Shown here: positions 1 to 11,108 of the stretch, one piece after another
How positions within the stretch are numbered: the stretch's first letter is position 1
Layout of the letters: each line of letters opens with the position of its first letter
Origin: Ktedonobacteria bacterium
GTDB lineage: Bacteria; Chloroflexota; Ktedonobacteria; Ktedonobacterales; JACDGC01
Reading direction: 5' to 3'
DNA: 38,489 bases
Assembly: GCA_027459705.1 (NCBI GenBank)
Contig: DAIDHM010000160.1
Location: 1-38,489 of the forward strand
Made by a program: the position numbers and the translations under genes
The notes under the pieces: model-generated
What the model saw: the letters and a program-made list of their open reading frames with translations, nothing else
Told to the model about the DNA's origin: nothing
Database searches by the model: none

Positions 1-111
1 CCCCGGATCTGCGCCTGCCCGTTCGGCGTCCCCGCGCACCCGCCACTGCCCGTATCCCGGCAGATCATATTCCCCGCGGCGTCGTAGCACACGAGGGATT
101 GTTGCCTTATA
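1..111 (-). pseudogene. Rhs/YD-repeat protein fragment, runs off the left edge
   Basis: On the minus strand an open frame reads QSLVCYDAAGNMICRDTG and continues with a Cys- and Gly-rich stretch to the edge. The YDAAGNM motif is characteristic of Rhs/YD-repeat shells of polymorphic toxins and wall-associated proteins. I see no start codon or ribosome binding site, and the frame is already open just inside the preceding membrane-protein gene. It is therefore best read as a core scrap left by recombination. The alternative is the beginning of a displaced Rhs tip module whose toxin lies further left. Its G+C content is high, unlike the A+T-rich genes next to it. Only about 30 codons are visible, so the family call is tentative. 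Confidence 0.4.
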
Positions 112-612
112 TTACCACCGCATACGATTTCGAACTAAAAGCATGTACGTATTGATCATCGCTATGACAGTAACAATAATTGTAGAATACACACCTATAT
201 ATCCTTGAATTGGAGCAATCCAAATAATACCAACTAATACAAACCCGTAATTCATCAGAATACCAAAGATAGCAAACAGTTTGAATTCTAGCGGAAATTT
301 TTCCATCTTACCATAACGAATACTAATAACTATTGGAAGAAACTTTCCTACGAAATAGACCAAACTTAATGCCGCCATCGCCATGGTGAATATCACACTG
401 AGCGCATGAAAATGGCTCCATTCCCAAGTATTTTTGGACACTTCCGTGTAGGTACCATGCATTCCAAAGAAATACAATCCATTTTGTATTTTTCCGTTGA
501 GGGCATCTCCCCCCTGAACCAAACTCTCTATAATAAACCAATAAAAATTCACAAATCCGATAATTATACTTGCATACGCCAAGAATTGCAGGCCTGCCTT
601 TGTGGTTTTCAT
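112..612 (-). CDS. Small four-helix integral membrane protein, unknown
   Basis: This 166-residue protein has about four hydrophobic segments (roughly residues 8-28, 68-90, 109-131 and 135-158) and a basic C-terminus (RNRMRW). I recognise no enzymatic motif or named family. It lies 27 bases downstream of another small membrane protein on the same strand, so the two are probably cotranscribed. Both are clearly A+T-rich compared with the rest of the window. An Rhs scrap follows directly downstream. Paired small membrane proteins beside Rhs pieces are a common layout for immunity genes of polymorphic toxins, which is a possible role and not a demonstrated one. Confidence 0.7.
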   Translation of the reverse strand: MKTTKAGLQFLAYASIIIGFVNFYWFIIESLVQGGDALNGKIQNGLYFFGMHGTYTEVSKNTWEWSHFHALSVIFTMAMAALSLVYFVGKFLPIVISIRYGKMEKFPLEFKLFAIFGILMNYGFVLVGIIWIAPIQGYIGVYSTIIVTVIAMINTYMLLVRNRMRW

Positions 613-639
613 AGCAAACTCCTCGCTTTCGTAGGCATT

Positions 640-945
640 TCACTTGGATTGAGATATGACCATGATTAGTGCATATAATAGTAAGCTCAGAAATAGTAAG
701 AATGGTAGCCCCATAAATATCGCTAATCTTGAAATAAGAAATCTTACTATTTTTTTTCGTTCAGTTTCAATGAATGGATCAGATTGTCTTTTAAAAATAT
801 TCATATCACGGTAACTTTCTATATGCAGTAGATTTAAATAACGGGCTGCCTTTACAGTATATTGCACTACTGTAATCATCCCACCTCCAAACCATGCCAC
901 ACCTATAACATATCCGATGTTATTTATATTGAAATTGGATAGCAT
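640..945 (-). CDS. Small membrane protein, unknown
   Basis: I chose the ATG at 945 (MLSNFNINNIGY) because AAAGGA stands nine bases upstream. The GTG codons about ten codons earlier have no visible ribosome binding site. The 101-residue product has one hydrophobic segment near residues 10-32, a charged middle (YRDMNIFKRQSDPFIETERKK) and a C-terminal hydrophobic hairpin-like segment near residues 72-98. No family is recognised. It is the first gene of a two-gene A+T-rich unit with the membrane protein at 112-612. It may be an orphan immunity-type protein, given the Rhs scrap at the window edge. Confidence 0.65.
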   Translation of the reverse strand: MLSNFNINNIGYVIGVAWFGGGMITVVQYTVKAARYLNLLHIESYRDMNIFKRQSDPFIETERKKIVRFLISRLAIFMGLPFLLFLSLLLYALIMVISQSK

Positions 946-1139
946 CAGATTCTTTCCTTTCTCTCGCACCACGAATTAGCACTATGGCTCATCGAAAACT
1001 ATCACATCCGATAAAGCTTCAAATGATGGCAAGAACAATTACCTCATTGTGTATCGATGAGATCGATACGCAAGATACTTTGCCTGTTCTCCATCATCCT
1101 TTACTCTTGTGACCTCAAGAATGATCGCTGACCGATTGC

Positions 1140-1286
1140 TCACAGAAAGGTCAAAAAAATCGTCTCCGTGGCTTGTGCTTGGAGCACCTGTGGTAACAGG
1201 GATTGCAACTGGCTGGCCATTGCCTCCTCATTGATCATCAGGAATTGCCACTGATCGGGTTCTACGCTAAGTTGAAGTGTCGGCAT
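1140..1286 (-). CDS. Possible small protein of 48 residues
   Basis: A short frame beginning MPTLQLSVEPDQWQFLMI is preceded by a strong purine run (GAGGAGGAGAAGT directly before the ATG at 1286) and ends in TGA at 1140. The residue composition (Gln- and Leu-rich, acidic, with likely helical heptads) looks protein-like, and I see no membrane segment. It is too short for family recognition. It sits alone between an STM3941-like gene and the two small membrane proteins, all on the same strand. The Shine-Dalgarno sequence is the main support. A chance ORF remains possible. Confidence 0.4.
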   Translation of the reverse strand: MPTLQLSVEPDQWQFLMINEEAMASQLQSLLPQVLQAQATETIFLTFL

Positions 1287-1382
1287 ACTTCTCCTCCTCA
1301 CCGCAGTGTGCTTTCCTTATCAGCATAGCAGTAGAGGCACGCCCCTTTCTTAGGTAAATCACCACATTGCTCGGAGCCTAAT

Positions 1383-1964
1383 CTACACATCGATATACAT
1401 GCGAATATGATGTCGCTGGAGTTGATCAGGAAACATGCGCTGAAGCGTGATCATCACCGACTGAACATCTTTCATCTTGATGTTTCCTGCCGGAATGGGT
1501 AAATCGGACGGTTTGAAGGTACGGAGCATCCAGGCAGTATACCCCCGTTCGCGTTGGATGATCTTTCGTAGTTTAGGCACCGATTTCACCTTGATGGTGA
1601 GACGATGAACTCGTCCTCGAATGTCGTATCGTATCGTCTGATCCCAAAGGGCCGCGATCTCTGACCAGGCGATGAACGTTATCCCATTCATTCCATGGAA
1701 CCCATCTTCATCAATGATCAGATTAAATTTATCCCGATTAAGCAAGATCCTAAAAAAATAGTGTAAGAAGAGAACCCCCATAAATATCACCCCTACCATA
1801 AAAGTATACTCGAAAAATAAGTTAAGAAAATTTAATGTAAATCCATTTATTGCAATATCTATAGCAAACCTTAAGAATAAGAGCCCAAATAGGAGTATAA
1901 TTACCAGAACCACGTTGGAATATGGAAAATACAATCGCGGGGGGGCGCTGTGCGTTGGCTCCAT
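1383..1964 (-). CDS. STM3941-like membrane protein
   Basis: The ATG at 1964 (MEPTHSAPPRLYFPYSN) is preceded by GGAGG with six bases of spacing, so the upstream in-frame extension is rejected. The 193-residue protein has two transmembrane segments (about residues 17-38 and 50-72). A cytoplasmic domain follows, containing LIIDEDGF and ITFIAWSEIAALW. That pattern resembles the STM3941 family, a PH-like fold behind two membrane helices. The family has no firm function that I know of and often appears beside toxin loci. Codon use in the membrane part is A+T-rich, as in the island to its left. Confidence 0.6.
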   Translation of the reverse strand: MEPTHSAPPRLYFPYSNVVLVIILLFGLLFLRFAIDIAINGFTLNFLNLFFEYTFMVGVIFMGVLFLHYFFRILLNRDKFNLIIDEDGFHGMNGITFIAWSEIAALWDQTIRYDIRGRVHRLTIKVKSVPKLRKIIQRERGYTAWMLRTFKPSDLPIPAGNIKMKDVQSVMITLQRMFPDQLQRHHIRMYIDV

Positions 1965-2630
1965 GATGAGCCTCCAATTTTCACGTTTACCAGCCAGAAA
2001 AGAAAGACTGGACCACATTTCCCACGGTATGTGTTGCTTTGGTGGCCACATCGACCATGGGTGTATCAATAACCACCCAATCGACAAGTTGACCTGCAAT
2101 ATTATCGACACCGACATCTAGCACCTAATTCAGCGCGCTGGCGAACGGAACAATGCTTCTCAGTATTTACGAGCATTGACAGTATCTATCCATGTAGCTG
2201 GTCGTCGTCGTCGTGCCATTGCTCGTCACTTTCTGCTGCATTAATTTTGACCCCTCTCCCCACCTCATCTTCTTCCCCCTCTTGGTGAACGGATGAATCG
2301 CGCGCGACAATGGCTCTTAGGTCGTTCTTACCTGAGACTTCCGTCATGATAATTGACAGGATGCATCCTGTCAAGCCTCTCCCTCTCCGCAGGTAGGCAG
2401 TTGTGTGCCACAAGCATGGGGGAGACCCCAAACATCGATGCGCGTTGTGAGCACATGAGCGTCACTGGCGCTCCTGGTCGTCGTAGCGGTCGCACCTCCC
2501 GCAACCGCGGGCGTGCTGGATCTTGGGGCAAGCTCGCAGTCCTGGTTATCGCCCATGCCAGCTCATTCATCCGCACGTCCTCACGACACCGTGGCGTGAC
2601 GAGCGTTTGGGGAACAGGTCAGGCCACATG
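1965..2630. other. Intergenic stretch without a convincing gene
   Basis: Several overlapping frames are open on both strands here, but none has a ribosome binding site or protein-like composition; they are rich in Arg, Ser, Cys and Pro as expected of random G+C-rich frames. What I can support is a short CGT/GTC trinucleotide run near 2200-2215, a perfect palindrome at 2353-2374, and a candidate promoter starting at 2631. Confidence 0.5.
2353..2374. promoter_or_regulatory. Perfect 22-bp palindrome, possible operator
   Basis: The left half TTGACAGGATG is followed immediately by its exact reverse complement, giving an 11+11 symmetric site centred on ATGCAT. Such a site suits a dimeric helix-turn-helix repressor or activator. 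It lies about 415 bases upstream of the beta-propeller gene and about 390 bases upstream of the start of the STM3941-like gene. I cannot say which regulator would bind. Confidence 0.4.
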
Positions 2631-2660
2631 TTCATGCGTATCGTCCGAACTTGCTATAAT
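2631..2660 (+). promoter_or_regulatory. Candidate sigma-70 promoter for the propeller gene
   Basis: A perfect TATAAT at 2655-2660 is preceded by TGC, an extended -10 element. The -35 region near 2631-2636 (TTCATG) is weak. The next gene on this strand starts at 2789, leaving a leader of about 120 bases. The call rests on the extended -10. Confidence 0.4.
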
Positions 2661-2788
2661 CTGTGACTATGGTCACGCCGCCGTTGCATTCCAAAGAAGA
2701 CGCTGGCATAATAGCCACGTAGTCCACAGCTGTCTGTTCAGTGGCAGCGACCTTCCGCACCTGGCGGGTAGTACAGAGAGAGGCAGTT

Positions 2789-4036
2789 GTGTCAGATGCT
2801 CCATTGGCAGCGGACCTTCCGCCCGCGCAAGATAACCTGGTAACCACAGCGCGCTCGCGCGCGAACGATCCGGGTGCGCACAATCTACCCGCGGACACCA
2901 CGACCTCCGATATCAGCGGGCCGACTGAACCGCGGTTAACGGCATTTCCACAGCGGTCAACTCGCCGTTTCCGTGGTATCATCGTCATTATTACCACACT
3001 ATTTCTGGGGGGCTGGCTGCTCATCATCGCGCACCAGAGTTCCTCCACCATCATCCCGACCGTCGCGGGGTCAACGACAGGCAGCAGATCTCTCACCCCA
3101 ATAGGTCTCTCAGAAGGACCCGCGTATGCGGTTCCCGCGCTCCTGGCAAGCTACCACATCATCGTCACCGACCTGATGTCGGGCGATATCGCTGACCTCG
3201 GGCATGCGACCCTGCGCGTCAACGGCGCCCCGCATGGCCTGGCCTTCGCGACGAAGACTCACCAGCTCTGGGTCTCCAACGTTGGTGGAACGAATTCCTG
3301 GGTCTTCACCGCCACCAGCGCCGAGTCAAGTGCTGATTTTCAAGGCAACGCCCAGAGCGGACCTGGCCCGGTCCATTTCGCGTTCAGCCCTGATGGTCAA
3401 TTCGCCTATGTGACCGATTTCGCGGGATCAGCGGTGACGGTCGTCAACACCACGGCACTCCAGGTGCAAAATACCATTCCAACACCACGGGGCCCACACG
3501 CCATTGCCATCTCCGCCGATGGCCGGATGCTCTTCGTCGCTTGCCCGATTGATGGCGCCTTTGCTTTCGTCGACACGGCAAGCGCACGAGTGGTCGCGCA
3601 GGTCGCGTTTCCCGCTGGCGCGGTGCCCTATGGCGATGTGCTATCGCCCGATGGCCGGACCGTCTATGTCTCTGATGAAACGTTTGGGCGCGTCTACGCG
3701 ATCGATGTCGCGACACACACTGTAACCGACAGTGTCCAGATTGGCGCACGTCCGGCATTGATGGCCTGGATTCCAGGGACGACCCGTTTCCTTGTCGCGA
3801 ATAATGGCAGTGGTACGGTCTCGGTGGTCGAGACGCGCCCATTCCATGTGGTCGCGACGATCGCCACCGGCGGCGGACCACATGGGGTCGCCGTCACGCC
3901 CGATAGCCGTTACGCATTGGTTGCCAATACCCAGACCGATACGGTCACCGCGATTGACCTGCACACACTGACCGTCGTCGCGCAGATTCCGGTTGGTCGA
4001 TTCCCGAACGATGTCGCCGTCTTGCCACGTGCCTAG
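2789..4036 (+). CDS. Membrane-anchored YVTN-type beta-propeller protein
   Basis: The GTG at 2789 (VSDAPLAAD) is preceded by GAGAGAGG with five bases of spacing and is preferred over the GTG at 2741, which lacks a site. The 415-residue product has a cytoplasmic N-terminus and one transmembrane segment around residues 63-82 (IIVIITTLFLGGWLLIIA). A long extracytoplasmic domain of repeated blades follows, each with motifs such as FSPDGQFAYVTD, ISADGRMLFVA, LSPDGRTVYVSD and VTPDSRYALVAN. These are YVTN/cytochrome-D1-like propeller repeats, usually surface or periplasmic binding scaffolds. No catalytic residues are seen. A PKD-domain gene starts 67 bases downstream, so the two are probably cotranscribed. 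Confidence 0.85.
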   Translation: MSDAPLAADLPPAQDNLVTTARSRANDPGAHNLPADTTTSDISGPTEPRLTAFPQRSTRRFRGIIVIITTLFLGGWLLIIAHQSSSTIIPTVAGSTTGSRSLTPIGLSEGPAYAVPALLASYHIIVTDLMSGDIADLGHATLRVNGAPHGLAFATKTHQLWVSNVGGTNSWVFTATSAESSADFQGNAQSGPGPVHFAFSPDGQFAYVTDFAGSAVTVVNTTALQVQNTIPTPRGPHAIAISADGRMLFVACPIDGAFAFVDTASARVVAQVAFPAGAVPYGDVLSPDGRTVYVSDETFGRVYAIDVATHTVTDSVQIGARPALMAWIPGTTRFLVANNGSGTVSVVETRPFHVVATIATGGGPHGVAVTPDSRYALVANTQTDTVTAIDLHTLTVVAQIPVGRFPNDVAVLPRA

Positions 4037-4103
4037 TTCGCACCTGCACGCGACAGTTCGGTCAATTGCTCAACACTCAGCCAGCAGGCAATGGAGGCAA
4101 GGT

Positions 4104-5303
4104 TTGAAATATCACGAGTGGCTCAATCGCCGCTGTGTACAGTTGACGCTGGCATTGCTCAGCGCTTTGAGCATTACGTTGACCTACACCGCCATGATGC
4201 CCACACCCGTCGCGTACGCGCTCACGAACCGGCCTTTCTGCGGGCTGGGGTCTTCGGCGACCATGACCGCGAACAAGGAACCCGCGCTGGCGCACCCGCT
4301 GACCCCACAAGATCCTCCCAATACGCCCATCGGGATTTTCGCATTAGATTATAGTGTCAACCAACCTGTTGCCTTTACTGAGGATTTGTCGCGCCTCCCC
4401 ACGCCGATCGATACGAGCAAGTATTCGTGGACCTGGAGTTTCGGGGATGGTATGAAGGGCACCGGTTTTGCCACAACACATGCGTATAAGCAACCCGGAA
4501 CATATGTTGTGCGACTGGCGCTGGTCGATCCCACGAACCATCAGAACGATGATGATAATTTTGATAGCGCGGATATCACGATCATTCCGCAGGCAATCGC
4601 CAATCCTCCCGTCGCCCACGTCACGGCCAGCGCCACCTATACCACGGTTGGCGGCTCGGTGACCTATGACGCGACTGGCTCACATGCCCTGGATGGCAGT
4701 AACCTGACCTATACCTGGAACTTTGGCGATACGACCACCGCGACCGGGCCGCAGGTCACCCATACCTTCAGCATTCTGGGGCAGGGCTTCGTCGCCTTAA
4801 TCGTGCAAGATGCACGCGGGGCGAAGACCGTCGCCACCGCGCCGGTCTTCGTTGAGGTCGCGCTTCCCACCGGCCAACTCAGCGTCAGCGCGACGACCGC
4901 GCGCACCGGCGATACGCTGTCGTTCGATGCCTCAGGCTCACAGCCGATCAAGACCGATCCCAATGATAAGATTGTCAGTTACCAATGGGATTATGGCGAC
5001 GGCAGCCAACAGACGACGACCACACCTTTGACAACCCACGCCTATACCCAACCTGGCACCTACACGGTAACAATGCAGGCAATCGATCTGCACAATTATC
5101 CGGGGGTGTTTACAGTCGTTCTGCACATCATTGCCGGCGGCCCCCTGGGTCTGGGATCGCATGGTGGACTCTACATTGGGGGCGCCATCACCATCCTCGT
5201 CCTGGTCGGCCTGGCGGTAATCGGCAATTGGTATCGCGAACGGCAGCGGCAATTGGCGCTGGCCGCGCGTCGTCGGTATCGATCGCGTTCATCGCGGCGC
5301 TAG
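4104..5303 (+). CDS. Secreted, C-terminally anchored PKD-domain protein
   Basis: The start is a TTG at 4104 with GGAGG six bases upstream; the frame remains open further back into the preceding gene but without a site. The 399-residue product has a Sec signal peptide (basic N-terminus, hydrophobic core, then TPVAYA before LTNRP). Three PKD-like domains follow, marked by YSWTWSFGDGMKG, YTWNFGDTTTATG and YQWDYGDGSQQ, each with the usual Y-x-xPGTY-type partner strand. A C-terminal transmembrane helix (GGAITILVLVGLAVIGNWY) ends in a very basic tail. This is a cell-surface adhesive or structural layout. It lies between two other anchored extracytoplasmic proteins. Confidence 0.88.
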   Translation: MKYHEWLNRRCVQLTLALLSALSITLTYTAMMPTPVAYALTNRPFCGLGSSATMTANKEPALAHPLTPQDPPNTPIGIFALDYSVNQPVAFTEDLSRLPTPIDTSKYSWTWSFGDGMKGTGFATTHAYKQPGTYVVRLALVDPTNHQNDDDNFDSADITIIPQAIANPPVAHVTASATYTTVGGSVTYDATGSHALDGSNLTYTWNFGDTTTATGPQVTHTFSILGQGFVALIVQDARGAKTVATAPVFVEVALPTGQLSVSATTARTGDTLSFDASGSQPIKTDPNDKIVSYQWDYGDGSQQTTTTPLTTHAYTQPGTYTVTMQAIDLHNYPGVFTVVLHIIAGGPLGLGSHGGLYIGGAITILVLVGLAVIGNWYRERQRQLALAARRRYRSRSSRR

Positions 5304-5369
5304 CGGCTTTTTTGGCGCGAGCGGTATCCTGAAAAAGAGATTATCGCTTTGTTGGAAGGATCCACCCGC

Positions 5370-5957
5370 ATGCGCCAGACCATCGCTCCCACCGTACCCG
5401 CCCTGCATACTCTGCCAGGCATCGATGCGCTCCGCGCCAATGTCGCCCGGTTTCGCCACCTCGATCGGACTCGCCAGCAGATACTCAGTGGCCTGGCTCT
5501 CTTCGGCACGATTATTCTGCTGGCGACGCTTGCCTATGCCATCGAACCCGCGATCCCTGACGCCACCGCGCGCGCGTCGCAACCCGCGCCAGTCGCGGCA
5601 AGCCTCCCTGGTCAATATCGGCTGATGGAAACAGATGCGTCGGCCATCGTCGTGCTGCAACTCCATCAATTTGGCAATGCCATCACTGGCTCATTGGCAC
5701 AGACACTGTGCGGCACCACGAACACGACACACACCCAGAGTATCAGCGGCCAGATCCTGGGTGATGGATCGCTCAGCCTGACGGTCACTGATCCCAGCAC
5801 CGCGCAAACCACAACGACGATCTATCTGACCCAGCTGACTGACCAGGGGCTGGATCTGACGACGCAGGATGCGACTGGACATTCGGCCACACAACATTGG
5901 GCGCGTCTCAGTGCCGATGCTTTTACCGGTTATATCGCGCGTCCTTGTCAGAAATAG
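5370..5957 (+). CDS. Single-pass membrane protein with extracytoplasmic beta-rich domain
   Basis: The ATG at 5370 (MRQTIAPTV) follows GAAGGA at nine bases; a TTG seven codons earlier is less likely. The 195-residue protein has a cytoplasmic N-terminus of about 35 residues, one transmembrane helix (ILSGLALFGTIILLATLAYA) and an outer domain rich in Thr, Ser and Gln. That domain has alternating beta-like segments (GQYRLMETDASAIVVLQL, NAITGSLAQTL) and two Cys. No family is recognised. It follows the PKD gene by 66 bases on the same strand and probably belongs to the same surface-protein group. Confidence 0.7.
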   Translation: MRQTIAPTVPALHTLPGIDALRANVARFRHLDRTRQQILSGLALFGTIILLATLAYAIEPAIPDATARASQPAPVAASLPGQYRLMETDASAIVVLQLHQFGNAITGSLAQTLCGTTNTTHTQSISGQILGDGSLSLTVTDPSTAQTTTTIYLTQLTDQGLDLTTQDATGHSATQHWARLSADAFTGYIARPCQK

Positions 5958-6086
5958 TCGTGGCGCAAAATCGCGTTGCCGCTATCGACAAACGCTCCAT
6001 TCTAGGGTCTAATGAGAGGAGCGGTCCATACACTCTGTGATCGGTTACCCGCTGGTTGGTGGCCGGTAATATTGAGGAGACGAGAG

Positions 6087-8798
<2,712 letters not shown>

Positions 8799-8830
8799 AG
8801 TTCATCCGCCCCCATCGCAATAGCGCCCTC

Positions 8831-8870
8831 ATCCCCTGTCGTCTGCTTCGCGAGGCAAACGACAGGGGAT
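8831..8870. terminator. Hairpin between convergent acnA and ABC exporter genes
   Basis: The arms ATCCCCTGTCGT (8831-8842) and ACGACAGGGGAT (8859-8870) pair perfectly over 12 bp around a 16-base loop that can pair further through TGC/GCA. There is no long T run on either side. It may therefore be a bidirectional structure protecting 3' ends rather than a classical intrinsic terminator. Confidence 0.6.
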
Positions 8871-8960
8871 CTTACATAAGCTGGGCACGCAGCATCCGTC
8901 GATTCAGCTGCGAAACCGGATATGCGTGCCCATCATTATCGAGCGGAACCGCCTTCCCTC

Positions 8961-9725
8961 TTACTTCCAGCGAGTCAGAATGTTTTCGCGTTGAAACAGC
9001 TGGGCGGCCCCCCAGGTCAGGAGGACCGCAATGGGGATCAGGATCAGGTCGGCGATGATCGCGACCTGCGCGGTCAGGGCAAACTGGCCAGAGAGTTCGC
9101 CCAGGATGATCCCGGCAACCGGTACGATTGCCCAGATAGAGAGCTGTTGCGCAGTGCGTGTATCGTTGACTCGCGACGAAATCGCCGTCATCACCGACAC
9201 AGCAATCAACCCTAAGAGGGGCGTACCGGCGAAAAAGAGGATGAGCCAGCCTTCGGTAATCACATGGGCGACGACATTGGCATCCGTAAAGATCGCGAGT
9301 TCGGTGATAAACAAGCCACCACTCATCCAGGTAACGAGCACAGCTGGCAGCAAAGCGGAAAGCATTTTGCCTGCCAGCAACTGCCATCGGCGCACGGGTG
9401 TAGCCAACAGCGGCTCAAGCGTTCGATTACTCTTTTCGCCTATGATGCTATACGCCGCAATAGTGCTCGGCACAATCATCGACAACAGGATATAGAGGTT
9501 AGAGAATGCGGTTCCGACAACTGCCTGGGAGTATTCGTGCAACGATAACCCCTGGAGGGACGGAATGCTCAGCGAGCTGGCTCTTGTCCCATTGCCAATC
9601 TTTTGCAGATAAATGAATGGGATCACATCGAAGAGAATCGGCGGTAGGAGAATGCCGAACAGGAGAATTCGCTGCTGCAGGATCTCGCGGAACTCTTTCC
9701 GCAGGATCACAAAGACTTTTTGCAT
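8961..9725 (-). CDS. ABC-2 type transporter permease
   Basis: This 254-residue membrane protein begins MQKVFVILRKEFREIL, typical of ABC-2 permeases. It has about six transmembrane segments, and the first large loop lies between residues about 40 and 75. The motif IIGEKSNRTLEPLLATPV is the conserved cytoplasmic EKE-like coupling region of the family. A GAGAGG site stands four bases before the ATG. The gene begins 24 bases after the ATPase gene on the same strand, and the two should form one exporter. The substrate cannot be told from sequence; such pairs export drugs, lipids, peptides or sodium. Confidence 0.9.
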   Translation of the reverse strand: MQKVFVILRKEFREILQQRILLFGILLPPILFDVIPFIYLQKIGNGTRASSLSIPSLQGLSLHEYSQAVVGTAFSNLYILLSMIVPSTIAAYSIIGEKSNRTLEPLLATPVRRWQLLAGKMLSALLPAVLVTWMSGGLFITELAIFTDANVVAHVITEGWLILFFAGTPLLGLIAVSVMTAISSRVNDTRTAQQLSIWAIVPVAGIILGELSGQFALTAQVAIIADLILIPIAVLLTWGAAQLFQRENILTRWK

Positions 9726-9749
9726 AGCACCTCTCGCTCCTCTGCGCGT

Positions 9750-10709
9750 TTATTGGCCAATAGCCGTGGATGCGTGCTCGTTCTCCACTAACTCCAGATA
9801 TACTTCTTCGAGCGAATGCGAGGTGGGTTCAACCGAGCGAATATCTGCGCCCGCTCCTACCAGCGCCCGCACGACCTCGGGATTCTGATCATCGGGATGG
9901 GCAAGACTGATCGTGAGAATGCTTTCGGCGGCTGTCGCTTGCTGGACAAAGGGCAACGCACGGACGGCGGCGAGCCAACGCGTCGCGTCGCCGACGACAC
10001 GCACCTGGGTCCCCGCGCCAAACATACCGGCACGTAAATTTCCCGGGGTATCCAGTCGAAGGAGTTTGGAGCGAAACACGCCGATCAAATCACAAAGCTC
10101 ATCAGCCTCCGGCAAATTATGCGTGGTGAGGAAGATGGTGCGCCCCTCAGCTCGCAATTGTTTGATGAAATCGCGGACCACCCGCGCCGATTCAGGATCA
10201 AGACCGGCTGTTGGTTCGTCGAGGAAGATCACCTGGGGTTCGTGCAACAAAGCTCGGGCTATCGCCAGCTTCTGTTTCATGCCTTTCGAGAAGCCACCGA
10301 CCCTATCACCACGCCGATCCCAGAGATCGAGCAAGCGCAGATAGTGTTCGACCTGGGAGGCGGCCCGTTTGGACGGGAGATCATACATCTCCGCGAAAAA
10401 CAGCAGATTTTGCCAGGCACTCAAGCGGTCATACAACCCGGGAGTCTCGGTAAGAATCCCAATCGTCTGGCGAATCGCCTCATTCTGTTTCCCCAGGACA
10501 TAACCCGCCACTGTTGCGCTTCCGCGTGAGGTAGCGATCAAGGCTGAGAGCATCCGCACGGTGGTGGTTTTGCCCGCGCCATTGGGCCCCAGGAATCCAA
10601 AGACACTTCCTTGCGGAATGGCAAGTGTCAAGTCGTCTACCGCTATCAAGCCACCAAAGGTGCGGGTTAAGTGGCTCGTTTCGATAGCGTTCGTCGGTGC
10701 TCCTCGCAT
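9750..10709 (-). CDS. ABC transporter ATP-binding protein
   Basis: The ATG at 10709 (MRGAPTNAIETSHLTR) has an ideal AAGGAGGAGAC upstream, so the 15-codon extension is dropped. The 319-residue protein carries Walker A (GPNGAGKTT), a signature loop (VGGFSKGMKQKLAIARAL), Walker B with catalytic Glu (VIFLDEPTAGLDP) and an H-loop (TTHNL). The C-terminal hundred or so residues form the accessory domain usual in ABC-2 exporter ATPases (CcmA/DrrA type). The permease at 8961-9725 is its partner. Confidence 0.95.
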   Translation of the reverse strand: MRGAPTNAIETSHLTRTFGGLIAVDDLTLAIPQGSVFGFLGPNGAGKTTTVRMLSALIATSRGSATVAGYVLGKQNEAIRQTIGILTETPGLYDRLSAWQNLLFFAEMYDLPSKRAASQVEHYLRLLDLWDRRGDRVGGFSKGMKQKLAIARALLHEPQVIFLDEPTAGLDPESARVVRDFIKQLRAEGRTIFLTTHNLPEADELCDLIGVFRSKLLRLDTPGNLRAGMFGAGTQVRVVGDATRWLAAVRALPFVQQATAAESILTISLAHPDDQNPEVVRALVGAGADIRSVEPTSHSLEEVYLELVENEHASTAIGQ

Positions 10710-10889
10710 GTCTCCTCCTTTTTGACCTGGTGCTGCTTCCGCACACCAGGCCATGAGCTAGTGTTGGGGCGCTGGTATCTTCAGGACGGACGCATCGCGT
10801 ATTGTCTGGTCACATACCCTCGCGTCTAGAGGCGGGATTGGCGAATATCGCGGCCGGATAACACTACGCCAGTCGCGGCAATATTCTGC

Positions 10890-11108
10890 TCAGCGTAGCA
10901 CGAAGCCGAGGATCCCCAGCACTACGCCGAGGATCCCGATCACCAGAGCCTGGACTCTGGTATCAAGATTTCGGCCGAGAAAATTTCGGCGCGGCGCAAT
11001 CCCTATGAACTCGAGCAAAGCATACATGATGACTATTCCCCCGGTGACGAGCAGGATCGTAGAGATGCGGTTGTTCGTGAACACTCCTGCCAAGAACATG
11101 TATCCCAT
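10890..11108 (-). CDS. Small membrane protein of 72 residues
   Basis: The product MGYMFLAGVFTNNRISTILL... has two or three hydrophobic segments separated by a short basic loop (APRRNFLGRNLDTR). A weak AGGGGTG lies about nine bases before the ATG. No family is recognised. It stands between the LuxR regulator and the ABC exporter, all on the minus strand, with about 180 bases to the exporter ATPase start. Composition and codon use look genuine, but the short length limits certainty. Confidence 0.55.
   Translation of the reverse strand: MGYMFLAGVFTNNRISTILLVTGGIVIMYALLEFIGIAPRRNFLGRNLDTRVQALVIGILGVVLGILGFVLR

Noticed and set aside
2353-2835. Plus-strand frame of 160 codons before the propeller gene
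   Set aside because: No ribosome binding site, Arg/Ser/Cys-rich random composition, and it overlaps the palindrome, the promoter and the start of a better gene.
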